NCBI RefSeq assembly: GCF_001436225.1
Contig: NZ_AYYO01000055.1
Span: forward strand, 114,376-178,375
DNA length: 64,000 nucleotides
Direction of reading: 5' to 3'
From: Lacticaseibacillus sharpeae JCM 1186 = DSM 20505
GTDB taxonomy: Bacteria; Bacillota; Bacilli; Lactobacillales; Lactobacillaceae
The position numbers and the translations under genes were made by a program. Each line of letters starts with the position of its first letter. Within the stretch, counting starts at the first letter, position 1. Shown piece after piece: positions 55,908 to 64,000 of this stretch. The notes under the pieces were generated by a model. The model saw nothing but the letters and a program-made list of their open reading frames with translations, did no database searches and was not told where the DNA came from.

Positions 55908-55959
55908 CGCCATGCTGAGCAGCTGCACAGACAACACAAATTCTGGGGGACCAACTCTA

Positions 55960-56904
55960 ATGAAGTTCTGGAAGACACTCGCTGTTACCGGCGTTGCATT
56001 ACTCGCCGCCGTATCGCTGACCGCTTGCGGCAGTAAATCATCATCAACCGCCAAGAATAGTAGTAGTAAAGGTTACACACCTAAGTCACTGAATATCCAA
56101 TTTGTTCCTTCATCTTCAGCCGACACCATCGAAGCTAAGGCCAAGCCACTCGAAAAGCTGCTGAAGGCCCAGCTGCACATCCCCGTTAAGGTTTCCGTCT
56201 CCACCGACTACAACTCAATCGTTGAAGCAATGGATTCCAAGCAGGTCGATGTCGGCTTCCTCCCTCCTGATGGCTACGTTCAGGCCCACAAGCAGGGTGC
56301 TGCAGATATCCTGCTCCAGGCTGAACGTTACGGCATCAAGCAGCCCGGTGGGAAGACCACCAATAAGCTGGTTAAGAATTACCGGTCCATGATCGTCGTC
56401 AAGAAGGGCTCAAACATCAAGTCCTACAAGGATCTGAAGGGCAAGAAGATTGCCGTTCAGGATGTCACCAGTTCTGCCGGCTACATCTGGCCCGTTGCTG
56501 AACTCAAGAATAAGGGTATCGACATCCCCAAGGACAACACCCTCGTTACCGTTAAGGGTCACGACCAGGGCGTTATGTCCGTTCTGAACGGTGACACCGA
56601 CGCCGCCTTCGTCTTCGAAGACGCCCGGACCATCGTGCAGAAGGATGTCCCCGACATCATGAACAAGGTTGAACCAATCTACTTCACCAAGCCAATCCCT
56701 AACGACACGATTTCCGTCCGCGAAGACATGTCGGCCGCATTCCGGAAGAAGCTCGCTGCCGCCTTCATCAAGATTGCCAAGAGCAAGAAGGGGCACGCCA
56801 TCATCAGTAGCGTCTACACCCACGAAGGTTACGTTAAGGCGAAGGATTCCGACTTCAACATTGTGCGCAAGTACGACAAGATTGCGAACAGCGAAAGCAA
56901 GTAA
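55960..56904 (+). CDS. PhnD-like ABC transporter substrate-binding lipoprotein
   Basis: 314 aa. Lipoprotein signal [20 protein letters not shown] with lipobox LTAC (Cys near 25), a Ser/Lys linker, and the phosphate/phosphonate-binding fold ([47 protein letters not shown]). Start ATG 55960 has GGGGGA upstream. Family annotation is phosphonate, but the PurR-like sites and the nucleotidase downstream suggest a phosphorylated purine compound; not proven. Confidence 0.9.
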   Translation: MKFWKTLAVTGVALLAAVSLTACGSKSSSTAKNSSSKGYTPKSLNIQFVPSSSADTIEAKAKPLEKLLKAQLHIPVKVSVSTDYNSIVEAMDSKQVDVGFLPPDGYVQAHKQGAADILLQAERYGIKQPGGKTTNKLVKNYRSMIVVKKGSNIKSYKDLKGKKIAVQDVTSSAGYIWPVAELKNKGIDIPKDNTLVTVKGHDQGVMSVLNGDTDAAFVFEDARTIVQKDVPDIMNKVEPIYFTKPIPNDTISVREDMSAAFRKKLAAAFIKIAKSKKGHAIISSVYTHEGYVKAKDSDFNIVRKYDKIANSESK

Positions 56905-56917
56905 GTCCCGCTGCATG

Positions 56918-56947
56918 GAGGCCGAGACAGTGTCTCGGCCTCTTTTT
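56918..56947 (+). terminator. Attenuating terminator between phnD-like and phnC-like genes
   Basis: GAGGCCGAGACA / TGTCTCGGCCTC stem followed by TTTTT. It probably lets the binding protein be made in excess over the membrane components. Confidence 0.8.
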
Positions 56948-57034
56948 ATAGCGAAATTCAGCACATACAGTTCGACGGGGTCCCTAAGACCCCACAACAT
57001 ATCGCCATCATTGCCGGTATCTGGAGGAAAAAAC

Positions 57035-57802
57035 ATGACGGACACAAAACCCGTAATTGAATTCGAGAACGTAAACAAGACTTATAGCAATGGCGTCGTC
57101 GGCCTCAAAGACATCAACCTGACCATTAACCCCGGCGAGTTCGTGGTTGTCGTCGGCCTTAGTGGGGCCGGCAAGAGTACCCTGATGCGTGCCGTCAACA
57201 AACTGCACGATGTCTCTAGCGGTGACATCCGCATCGATGGCCAATCCATCACCAAGGCCCGCGGCAAGCAATTGCTGCACATCCGGCGGCAAATCGGCAT
57301 GATTTTCCAGAACTTCAACCTCGTTAAGCGCGCCACGGTGCTGAAGAACGTGCTGACCGGCCGCGTCGGCTTCTACCCGACCTGGAAAATGCTGTTCGGC
57401 CTCTTCTCCCAGGAGGACAAAGAGCGGGCCTACGCCGCGCTCAAGACGGTGGAACTGGAGGACAAAGTCTACACGCGTGCCGACCAGCTCTCCGGGGGCC
57501 AGCAGCAGCGGGTCTCCATCGCCCGTGCCCTCACCCAGTCGCCCCGCATCATCCTAGCCGACGAGCCCATCGCCAGCCTCGACCCGCAGACCACTAAGCG
57601 CGTCATGGATGACCTGCAGCGAATTAACCGCGAAATGGGTATCACCGTGCTGATCAACCTGCACAACGTCGAACTGGCCCGCGAATACGGAACCCGCATC
57701 ATCGGCATTCGCGCCGGTGAGAAGGTCTTCGACGGTCCCGTTGCCCAGGCCGACGACGCCACCATGGCCCAGATTTACTCCGGCCAGGAGGAGGAGGAAT
57801 AG
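57035..57802 (+). CDS. PhnC-like ABC transporter ATP-binding protein
   Basis: 255 aa from ATG 57035 with GGAGGA upstream. Walker [11 protein letters not shown]-loop IFQNFNLV, signature LSGGQQQR, Walker [30 protein letters not shown] end is typical of PhnC. Paired with two permeases downstream. Confidence 0.95.
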   Translation: MTDTKPVIEFENVNKTYSNGVVGLKDINLTINPGEFVVVVGLSGAGKSTLMRAVNKLHDVSSGDIRIDGQSITKARGKQLLHIRRQIGMIFQNFNLVKRATVLKNVLTGRVGFYPTWKMLFGLFSQEDKERAYAALKTVELEDKVYTRADQLSGGQQQRVSIARALTQSPRIILADEPIASLDPQTTKRVMDDLQRINREMGITVLINLHNVELAREYGTRIIGIRAGEKVFDGPVAQADDATMAQIYSGQEEEE

Positions 57803-57803
57803 C

Positions 57804-58577
57804 ATGGAACTACCAAAACGCGCCTTCCCGTGGCAGAAATGGGTGCTGAGTATCGTGATGGTTGCCGGCCTGATCTGGTCCGCCTTCATCACCGACGCAC
57901 ACATGGGCACCTTCTTCGCCAACATTGATCAGTTCACCAAGATTTTCGTGGAAATGTGTCATGTCGATTGGGCCTACACACCGTATGTGTTCGACCCCAT
58001 GATTGAAACCATCAAGATGGCCGTCCTCGGAACCCTGATTGGATCCGTGCTCGCCTTCCCTTACGCCCTGCTCGTGGCACGCAACATCGTCACCAACAAG
58101 CTCGTCGTCGGCCTGTTCCGCTTCATCCTGAACATCGTCCGCACCATCCCCGACTTGATGCTCGCGGCCCTGTTCGTCGCCGTTGTCGGCATCGGCCCGG
58201 TTGCCGGGGTCATCACCCTGGCCATCTTCACATTCGGGATGGTCGGCAAACTATTCTATGAAGCCATTGAAACCATCGACCCCGGCCCGCTTGAAGCTCT
58301 GCGTGCGGCCGGCGCCAACACGATTGAAATCATTCGCTTCGCCGTTTTCCCCCAGATTGCCAACTATTTTGTTTCCTACGTGCTCTACGCCTTCGAAATC
58401 AACGTCCGCGCCAGCACCGTCCTCGGGTACCTGGGGGCCGGCGGGATCGGGGTCTACCTGCAGCAGTCGCTGTCGATGTTCCGCTACGACCGCGTCGGGC
58501 TGATGGTCCTCGTCATCTTCATCGTGGTTCTGCTTATCGATTACGTCAGCGGTAAAACGCGGGAGGCACTGCTATGA
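57804..58577 (+). CDS. PhnE-like ABC transporter permease 1
   Basis: 257 aa, about six helices, with the EAA loop IDPGPLEALRAAGANTIEIIRFAVFPQ. GGAGGAGG is inside the end of the phnC-like gene. Its stop overlaps the next gene in ATGA, so the two permeases are made together as a heterodimer. Confidence 0.93.
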   Translation: MELPKRAFPWQKWVLSIVMVAGLIWSAFITDAHMGTFFANIDQFTKIFVEMCHVDWAYTPYVFDPMIETIKMAVLGTLIGSVLAFPYALLVARNIVTNKLVVGLFRFILNIVRTIPDLMLAALFVAVVGIGPVAGVITLAIFTFGMVGKLFYEAIETIDPGPLEALRAAGANTIEIIRFAVFPQIANYFVSYVLYAFEINVRASTVLGYLGAGGIGVYLQQSLSMFRYDRVGLMVLVIFIVVLLIDYVSGKTREALL

Positions 58578-59377
58578 CCAATGCAAGCAAATTACCAAAG
58601 GCACCAGCCGCACACCGCTGGTACTTCTGGGTCAGCTGGGCGCTCGTCTTCTTGCTCATCGGCTGGTCCTTCACCGGCATGCCGAGCTTTTCGCTCAAAG
58701 CAAACGCGGTGGTCGTGGCCAAGTCCATGGGTAACGGCATCATCCATCCCGACTGGAGCTACGTCTGGACCGGCGACGGTGAAGACCTGACCAGTTCCCT
58801 GCTGCAAACACTCGGGATTGCCTTCCTCGGGACGTTCATCAGCGCCATCATCAGCCTACCCTTTGCCTTCTGGGCGGCCCACACCAAGAACAAGTTCTGG
58901 CTCACGTCCCGCTCCGGGAAGTTCGTCTTGACCGCCATCCGGACGTTCCCAGAAATCGTCATGGCCCTGATGTTCATCAAGGCGGTTGGTCCCGGCTCCT
59001 TCGCCGGGGTCCTCGCCGTGGGGTTCCACAGTGTCGGCATGCTCGCCAAGCTGTTCTCGGAAGCCATCGAAAACATGGACGGCGGTGCCGGTGAATCCGT
59101 CACCGCTGCCGGGGGGACGCGCCTAGCCGTCACCATTTTGGCCAGCCTGCCCCAGTTGCTACCCGAATTCGTCTCCAACACCCTGTACCGGTTCGAGCTG
59201 GCCATCCGGTCCGCCTCGATTCTCGGGATGGTTGGGGCCGGCGGGGTCGGGACGCCGCTCATCTTCGCCATCCAGACCCGGTACTGGTCTCGCGTCGGCA
59301 TCATCCTGATTGGGATCATCATCATGGTCACCATCGTGGACTGGCTATCCGGGACGCTGCGCAAGCGTTTGGTTTAA
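58574..59377 (+). CDS. PhnE-like ABC transporter permease 2
   Basis: 267 aa with an extra extracytoplasmic segment after helix 1 (about 45-75) and the EAA loop MDGGAGESVTAAGGTRLAVTILA. Second half of the permease pair; 64 bases before the nucleotidase gene, with only a short weak hairpin between. Confidence 0.93.
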   Translation: MTNASKLPKAPAAHRWYFWVSWALVFLLIGWSFTGMPSFSLKANAVVVAKSMGNGIIHPDWSYVWTGDGEDLTSSLLQTLGIAFLGTFISAIISLPFAFWAAHTKNKFWLTSRSGKFVLTAIRTFPEIVMALMFIKAVGPGSFAGVLAVGFHSVGMLAKLFSEAIENMDGGAGESVTAAGGTRLAVTILASLPQLLPEFVSNTLYRFELAIRSASILGMVGAGGVGTPLIFAIQTRYWSRVGIILIGIIIMVTIVDWLSGTLRKRLV

Positions 59378-59440
59378 ACTCAATAACACACGATAGGAGC
59401 ATGCCCAAGATGCTCCTATTTCTATAAACGAGGCACAATT

Positions 59441-61000
59441 ATGCAACTAACATTACTCTCCACCAGTGACACCCACGGCTTCATCTTGCCGACCACCTAC
59501 ACCACGCGGGACCAAGCGCAGCCGTTCGGCCTCACCCGCGCGCACACTGCCATTGACGAGCTGCGGGCGGCCGCAACCGGGCCCGTGCTCACCATCGAAA
59601 ACGGCGACTGGCTGCAAGGCTCGCCCTTTGCGTACTACACCGCCAAGATTAGCCACCGGCCGTCTCAGCTCACCGCCGCTTACAACACGGTCGGCTATGA
59701 TGCCGGCGTGCTCGGCAACCATGAATTCAACTACGGGGCCGACTACCTCAGTCAGGCTGTGACCACGCTCGACTACCCCATCCTCTGCGCCAATATTCTA
59801 CGGGACGGCAAGCCCGCGTTCGGCCAGCCGTACCAAATTTTCACCCGCGCCGGCGTCCGCATCGCCGTACTGGGCCTGACTACCAGCTACATCCCGCACT
59901 GGGAAGGCCCCGCCAACATTGCCGGCCTTGAGTTTAAATCCGCCGTGGACGTGGCCCAAGAGTACGTGCCGCTACTGCACCAGCAAGCCGACATCGTGGT
60001 CATTGCCTACCACGGTGGCTTCGAGCGTGACCTGACCACCGGTGCACCCACCGAACCGCTGACGGGCGAAAACGTCGGCTACGAGCTGACGCAAGTGTCC
60101 GGCGTTGACGCATTGATTACTGGCCACCAGCACCGCGAGCTCTGCGGCATCGTTAACGGCGTCCCCGTCACCCAGCCCGGTTACCGCGGAGCAGACGTCG
60201 GGGTCATCACGCTCACTTTGCAGCCCGACAATGCCGGCTGGCACGCTGCAAACAGTCAGGCCCGGCTGGAAAGCACTGCCACCAAAGCACTGCACCCAGC
60301 AAGCAAGGATGCAGTTGCTGCCACCAACGCCTTGGTCGAGGACTGGCTCGACTCGCCCATCGGTCACGTAACTGGTGACATGCAGATCCACGACCCCGCG
60401 GCCGCCCGCATCAGCGAAGTGCCGTACATCGAGTTCATCAACAAGGTGCAGATGGCCGCCACTGGGACCGACATTGCCGGCACCGCGCTGTTTAACAACG
60501 ACGGCAAGGGGTTCAACCCCACCATCACCATGCGCGATATTGTCACCAATTACGTCTACCCCAACACGCTGTCCGTCCTCAGCCTCACCGGCGCCGACCT
60601 CAAAGCGGCGCTGGAGAAAACGGCCGAGTACTTCAGTCTGGACGCTGCCGGCAAACTGATGGTCACCCCGATTTTCGCGCGGCCTAAACCCCAGCACTAC
60701 AACTACGACATGTACCAGGGCATCGACTACACGATTGACGTTAGCCGGCCGGTGGGTACGCGCATCACACGGCTGCTATATCACGGCCAGCCGGTGCAGC
60801 CAGATGACCAGCTAGAGGTCACGGTCAACCAGTACCGGGCCAGCGGGGGCGGCAACTACGCCATGTTTGGTGCCGATAAGGTGATCCGGGAGAACCAAAA
60901 CGACATGACCGCGCTGATTGCCGATTACCTGCGGGCGCACCCAGATTTGGTGGCCACTGCAGACGGGAACTTCACGGTCACAAATGGTCAGGAACAATAG
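59441..61000 (+). CDS. Bifunctional metallophosphatase / 5'-nucleotidase
   Basis: 519 aa: calcineurin-like metallophosphatase domain with STSDTHG (Asp10, His12), NGDWLQG, GNHEFNYG and GHQHRE, followed by the 5'-nucleotidase C-terminal domain (LEVTVNQYRASGGGNYAMF). No signal peptide, so it acts in the cytoplasm, unlike exported homologues. Its position after the Phn-like transporter suggests dephosphorylation of what is imported, for example 2',3'-cyclic or 5' nucleotides. Confidence 0.92.
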   Translation: MQLTLLSTSDTHGFILPTTYTTRDQAQPFGLTRAHTAIDELRAAATGPVLTIENGDWLQGSPFAYYTAKISHRPSQLTAAYNTVGYDAGVLGNHEFNYGADYLSQAVTTLDYPILCANILRDGKPAFGQPYQIFTRAGVRIAVLGLTTSYIPHWEGPANIAGLEFKSAVDVAQEYVPLLHQQADIVVIAYHGGFERDLTTGAPTEPLTGENVGYELTQVSGVDALITGHQHRELCGIVNGVPVTQPGYRGADVGVITLTLQPDNAGWHAANSQARLESTATKALHPASKDAVAATNALVEDWLDSPIGHVTGDMQIHDPAAARISEVPYIEFINKVQMAATGTDIAGTALFNNDGKGFNPTITMRDIVTNYVYPNTLSVLSLTGADLKAALEKTAEYFSLDAAGKLMVTPIFARPKPQHYNYDMYQGIDYTIDVSRPVGTRITRLLYHGQPVQPDDQLEVTVNQYRASGGGNYAMFGADKVIRENQNDMTALIADYLRAHPDLVATADGNFTVTNGQEQ

Positions 61001-61103
61001 GAAAACGTCCGTTATGATTAAGCGGTTACAAATATTTTCATAGCAACGCCCGTTTGTAGCGTATACTGAATTTAGCAGTTAAAAACTACTTTGGAGGTTC
61101 GTT

Positions 61104-61805
61104 ATGGACTACACAATCACCGAAACTAGTACCTTCCCCATCGCCGTCATCAACATTCCGCGCGGCGCAACGATGCAAATCGAGTCCGGAGCCATGCTTT
61201 ACCACAACGGCGCCATCAAACTCGACGGGCACATGAACAGCAACGGCAAATCCGGCCTCGGCGGCATGGTGCGCGCCCTGGGTCGCTCCATGACCAGTGG
61301 TGAGTCCTTCTTCATCACCACCGCCACGGGCCTTGAAGACAACTCCGAGCTCGCGATTGCACCCGGCAACCCCGGCGTGATTCGCCCACTGGAAGTCGGC
61401 AGCGGCACCCAGCTGCGGCTGAACACCGGTGCGTTCCTCGCGGGGGATGCTGATGTCTCCTACAACATGGTACGGCAGAAGGTCAGTGGCGCGGTCTTCG
61501 GCGGCACCGGTGGCCTGTACGTGATGGAAACGGCTGGTCGCGGGACCCTGCTGGTCAGTGGCTTCGGGGACATCATCACTCTGGAACTCGACGGCACGAA
61601 CGAATACGTCGTCGATAACAGCCACGTGGTTGCCTGGGACCAGGCGCTTGACTACGACATCGAGGTCGCAAGCGGCACGTTCGGCTTCACCACCGGCGAG
61701 GGCTTCGTCAACCATTTCCACGGCACGGGCAAAATCTACGTCCAGACCCGCAACCTGCGCAGTCTGGCGGACGCGCTGAAGCCTTACCTGCCATCGAAGA
61801 GCTAA
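61104..61805 (+). CDS. TIGR00266 / AIM24 family protein
   Basis: 233 aa, starting MDYTITETSTFPIAVINI; repeated beta-strand Gly-rich units (ESGAMLYHNG, GFGDIITLELDG, VVDNSHVVAW, TGEGFVNHFHGTGKIYVQTRN) are typical of the AIM24-like trihelical beta fold. Bacterial members have no firmly known role. GGAGG before ATG, own terminator. Confidence 0.93.
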   Translation: MDYTITETSTFPIAVINIPRGATMQIESGAMLYHNGAIKLDGHMNSNGKSGLGGMVRALGRSMTSGESFFITTATGLEDNSELAIAPGNPGVIRPLEVGSGTQLRLNTGAFLAGDADVSYNMVRQKVSGAVFGGTGGLYVMETAGRGTLLVSGFGDIITLELDGTNEYVVDNSHVVAWDQALDYDIEVASGTFGFTTGEGFVNHFHGTGKIYVQTRNLRSLADALKPYLPSKS

Positions 61806-61823
61806 ACCACGCAGCGCAAACGC

Positions 61824-61863
61824 AAAACAGCGCCTCCGCATTTTGAAGCGGAGGCGCTGTTTT
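61824..61863. terminator. Bidirectional terminator
   Basis: AAAACAGCGCCTCCGC / GCGGAGGCGCTGTTTT perfect 16-bp stem between convergent genes. Confidence 0.92.
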
Positions 61864-61882
61864 AGTGTTGCCTGAAATTAGT

Positions 61883-62515
61883 TTACCGGGTCAGCCGCCG
61901 CTGCACTTCCGCCATGCTGTCGACAATCAGATCAGCATGACTTTGATCCAGCGTGTACGCCGTTGGCCGCAGTGCCCAAGCCTGCATCCCCGCGCGGTGC
62001 GCCGCGGTGATGCCGGTGAAGCTGTCCTCCATGGCCACACTGTGCTCAGCTGCCACACCAAGCTTAGCCAGCGACTGCAGGTAAATCTGGGGGTCGGGCT
62101 TATTGTGCTCGATGGTTTCGCCGCTAATCACGGAATCGAAGTACGGCTTGAGGTGGGTCGTCTCCAGCATGATTTCAATGCCGTCGATGGGGCCGGCCGA
62201 TGCGAGGGCGGTCTTGTAGCCGCTGTCCTTCAAGAAGTGCATCAGCTCGGTGACGCCGGGCGTAATGATTTCCGGATAGTTCATCGGGTGGCTGCTGGCG
62301 TAGATTTCGTACGCCTCCTGCACCCGCCGCCGGTCGCGTTCGTCAGGAATCGCCGTCGCCCACACCACGTCACTGGACTTACCGACGTAATCCTGAATGT
62401 TCGTTGTCGCCGGAATCACGTCGTTTTCCTGCATGAACCGAATCTGGCGCCGGAAGTACACAGGTTCACTGTCGACCAGCACCCCATCCATATCAAAAAC
62501 TACCGCATCAATCAT
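61883..62515 (-). CDS. HAD-superfamily hydrolase, beta-phosphoglucomutase-like
   Basis: 210 aa: motif I DMDGVLVDSEP (8-18), cap domain, motif II in LASAGP, motif III Lys in NKPDPQIYLQ and motif IV in AMEDSFTGITAA. The DxD/GVLVDSEP form is that of sugar-phosphate phosphatases and beta-PGM. Substrate unknown. GGGCGGATAAC before ATG; a small gene lies 24 bases upstream on the same strand. Confidence 0.92.
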   Translation of the reverse strand: MIDAVVFDMDGVLVDSEPVYFRRQIRFMQENDVIPATTNIQDYVGKSSDVVWATAIPDERDRRRVQEAYEIYASSHPMNYPEIITPGVTELMHFLKDSGYKTALASAGPIDGIEIMLETTHLKPYFDSVISGETIEHNKPDPQIYLQSLAKLGVAAEHSVAMEDSFTGITAAHRAGMQAWALRPTAYTLDQSHADLIVDSMAEVQRRLTR

Positions 62516-62539
62516 GTTATCCGCCCTTTCTGCTTCTAC

Positions 62540-62680
62540 CTATTGTTTCTTGCGCCGCAGCTTGCCGAAGATTGCCGCAATTGCCACCCCGATCAGGATG
62601 AACGGCGTCACGAATTCATCGAGCAAGCCTTCAAGCAGCCCGTCGCCAACCTTCCCCGCAGCCTTTTTTGCCTTCTTCAT
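62540..62680 (-). CDS. Small membrane-associated protein, 46 aa
   Basis: A short but well-supported gene: GGAGGGTGAAC directly before ATG 62680, basic start MKKAKKAAGKVGDG, an amphipathic part, a hydrophobic stretch (TPFILIGVAIAAIF) and a basic end GKLRRKKQ. No family recognised. Probably co-transcribed with the HAD gene. Confidence 0.65.
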   Translation of the reverse strand: MKKAKKAAGKVGDGLLEGLLDEFVTPFILIGVAIAAIFGKLRRKKQ

Positions 62681-62845
62681 GTTCACCCTCCTAGCCAACT
62701 TTGCAACCGAATACAATGTGATTATACCAGACTTCAGCCTTTAGTCCTATTTTCACAAGCGACGGCGGAAATCGCTTGCAAAAATGGGGGGGTGCACCAT
62801 ACTGTTGACGTGTGGAAATACTCCACAGCGAAAGAAGGAATTGTC

Positions 62846-63064
62846 ATGACTATCTGGGGAATAATCTTTGGTTTCGTGCTGATTCTTGCCGGGGCATTCG
62901 AACTGTATCGGGTGCGCAAGTACATGCACTACTTGAAGACGGACGCGGGGCCCCAAACCTCCGCCTTCGCGCTGCAGGCAGTGTGGTCAAGCACCGCGGT
63001 CGCCGTGATTGCAATGATTGGGGGCCTGGGCCTCATCGCCATGGTTCTCACCGGCACCATCTAA
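62846..63064 (+). CDS. Small two-helix membrane protein, 72 aa
   Basis: From ATG 62846 (GAAGGA upstream): MTIWGIIFGFVLILAGAFEL, a polar RVRKYMHYLKTDAG loop, then a second helix (VAVIAMIGGLGLIAMVL). The upstream in-frame extension is non-coding in composition. No family recognised. Followed by a terminator. Confidence 0.75.
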   Translation: MTIWGIIFGFVLILAGAFELYRVRKYMHYLKTDAGPQTSAFALQAVWSSTAVAVIAMIGGLGLIAMVLTGTI

Positions 63065-63077
63065 CGCCGCACCACAC

Positions 63078-63111
63078 AAAACGGCTCCGAGTTTACGCTC
63101 GGGGCCGTTTT
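63078..63111. terminator. Bidirectional terminator
   Basis: AAAACGGCTCCGAG / CTCGGGGCCGTTTT stem (one G-U) between convergent genes. Confidence 0.88.
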
Positions 63112-63118
63112 CACGTAT

Positions 63119-63571
63119 TCAAATCGGTGTTGGGTCCGCATTGTGGTTGAAGATCAGGATGAACTGCACAATCGCCGCAAAGCTAATGAGACCAATCGCC
63201 AGTAGCATCCGGGTGATGAGGTTCTCGTCGTACGGCGGCAGTAGCGGGATGACGGCGCCCATGAACAGTAGCAACGCACCGATATGTGCAATCATATTGG
63301 TGCGTTTTTGAACGATGAGGAATGCGCCCAGAACCACCCCAATCACCAGTAACGTAATCATCACGGGGTTATTCAGCTGCATTTCGTTCCCGCTCAGCCG
63401 GCTGTAGCCCATCTTCTCAATGTTATGCGTGGCCCTGTACAGCGCATTCGTGGAGTAATGCAGCTGGAAGTAGTCCGTTTTGAAGAACAACCACGACGCA
63501 CCGGCAAAGATGAGGCCGTAGACAAAAATAGCGTACTTCGCAATTAAGTTAAACAGTTTTTCGCGCACCAT
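63119..63571 (-). CDS. Four-helix membrane protein of unknown function
   Basis: 150 aa; helices at about 10-30, 70-86, 92-110 and 120-140, with an extracytoplasmic segment between the first two (YFQLHYSTNALYRATHNIEKMGY). No family recognised. Ribosome binding site GGGAAGG upstream of ATG 63571. Confidence 0.78.
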   Translation of the reverse strand: MVREKLFNLIAKYAIFVYGLIFAGASWLFFKTDYFQLHYSTNALYRATHNIEKMGYSRLSGNEMQLNNPVMITLLVIGVVLGAFLIVQKRTNMIAHIGALLLFMGAVIPLLPPYDENLITRMLLAIGLISFAAIVQFILIFNHNADPTPI

Positions 63572-63744
63572 CAGTATGCACCTTCCCAGAGGTATTTAAT
63601 GTGATTAAAATTGACCCAACTGCTGCCGAAATCACCTTCAGCAGCAATCGTCAATGAAATCATAGTCCCATTCGTTTATGATGTCACTATGTTAACTAAT
63701 ATTTTCGGGGCACTTTCTAATCTCGCCTTCATGTTTTCGGGAAC

Positions 63745-63778
63745 AAAAAAAGACCGCCAAGCAAATTGCTTGACGGTC
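63745..63778 (-). terminator. Terminator of the tRNA gene
   Basis: Minus-strand stem of 13 bp with one mismatch (GACCGTCAAGCAA side) followed by TTTTTTT. Confidence 0.88.
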
Positions 63779-63795
63779 AAACGTGATGTTGGTTA

Positions 63796-63868
63796 TGGGT
63801 GGTCAGGGGATCGAACCCTGGACACCCGGATTAAGAGTCCGGTGCTCTGCCAGCTGAGCTAACCACCC
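63796..63868 (-). tRNA. tRNA-Lys (anticodon CTT)
   Basis: 73-base cloverleaf on the minus strand: acceptor GGGTGGT, D-arm AGCTCAGCTGGCAGAGC, anticodon stem CCGGA/TCCGG with loop CTCTTAA (anticodon CTT, reading AAG), T-arm with GGTTCGATCCC, discriminator A. CCA is not encoded. A CTT-anticodon lysine tRNA fits a genome using many AAG codons. Confidence 0.95.
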
Positions 63869-63899
63869 ATGTACTGTATTGCCCTTCGACAACTTTTAT

Positions 63900-63928
63900 A
63901 TATTATCATGTAGACGCAATCTTGGCAA
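63900..63928 (-). promoter_or_regulatory. Promoter of tRNA-Lys
   Basis: Minus strand TTGCCA (63923-63928), 17-base spacer, TAATAT (63900-63905). Confidence 0.65.
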
Positions 63929-63946
63929 TAGATATTGTGAATTTTC

Positions 63947-64000
63947 GGGTCTACACTTTCTGGTGTTGGAGATTTTTCTCCAACTCAGAGGTGTAGGCCC
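63947..64000. repeat. Long imperfect palindrome at the window end
   Basis: GGGTCTACAC (63947-63956) pairs with GTGTAGGCCC (63991-64000) with one G-U, and the interior closes with GTTGGAGA / TCTCCAAC around TTTT (63965-63984), with further pairing between. The 54 bases fold into one long hairpin with two single-base bulges. It may be an intergenic palindromic repeat or the end of an element lying beyond the window. Confidence 0.55.

Noticed and set aside
63611..63862. 83-codon plus-strand frame near the window end
   Set aside because: It runs through the tRNA terminator and the tRNA gene on the other strand.

Overview
The window looks like an origin-proximal piece of a chromosome from a relatively GC-rich member of the Lactobacillaceae. 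Evidence is the gene families: walRK-yycHI-yycJ-htrA, a mannose PTS with DUF956, LacA/B/C/R with a galactitol-type PTS, an SstT serine carrier, DUF4811 plus MFS plus MerR, a class A sortase, and Gram-positive ribosome binding sites. A lysine riboswitch and a tRNA-Lys with a CTT anticodon fit this. No rRNA, prophage or CRISPR array is visible. Species cannot be named from the sequence alone.

Layout. 1-9.9 kb: de novo purine operon purE-K-C-S-Q-L-F-M-N-H on the minus strand (purH cut by the window edge), behind an inverted pair of PurR boxes. 10-13 kb: glycerol kinase, an orphan EAL-domain protein and Hsp20. 13.0-13.7 kb: a gene-free block with six DnaA boxes in one orientation. 13.7-22.2 kb: htrA, an unknown gene, and the WalRK cell-wall operon. 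22.3-23.4 kb: an Abi_2/AbiF-type phage-defence gene with its own short structured RNA. 23.4-27.1 kb: mannose PTS operon. 27.8-30.5 kb: lysine riboswitch and amino-acid ABC transporter. 30.6-36.2 kb: dehydrogenase, HesB-like protein, DUF2798 protein, MFS exporter, sortase. 36.3-43.8 kb: degenerate EIIA, LacI regulator, lacRABC divergent from a galactitol-type PTS. 44-46.3 kb: sstT and small membrane proteins. 46.3-48.1 kb: IS200/IS605 element with TnpA and TnpB. 48.6-54 kb: lone PTS IIC, PanE-like reductase, immunity-like protein, DUF4811/MFS/MerR drug-response set. 54.1-61 kb: amino-acid permease and a PhnDCEE-like ABC transporter plus 5'-nucleotidase preceded by PurR-box-like sites. 61.1-64 kb: AIM24 protein, HAD phosphatase, small membrane proteins, tRNA-Lys and a long hairpin at the window end.

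How it fits together. Chromosome-architecture sites recur across the window: a DnaA-box cluster, a perfect parS core (32.8 kb) plus a near-perfect one inside purC, and two perfect Noc-binding palindromes (15.2 and 49.7 kb). Together they argue for closeness to the replication origin although dnaA is not here. Purine supply appears in two places under the same predicted regulator: synthesis at the left and, by inference, scavenging through the Phn-like transporter and nucleotidase at the right. The most promising unusual unit is the Abi_2 gene with a promoter- and terminator-bounded RNA of about 64 nt directly upstream.
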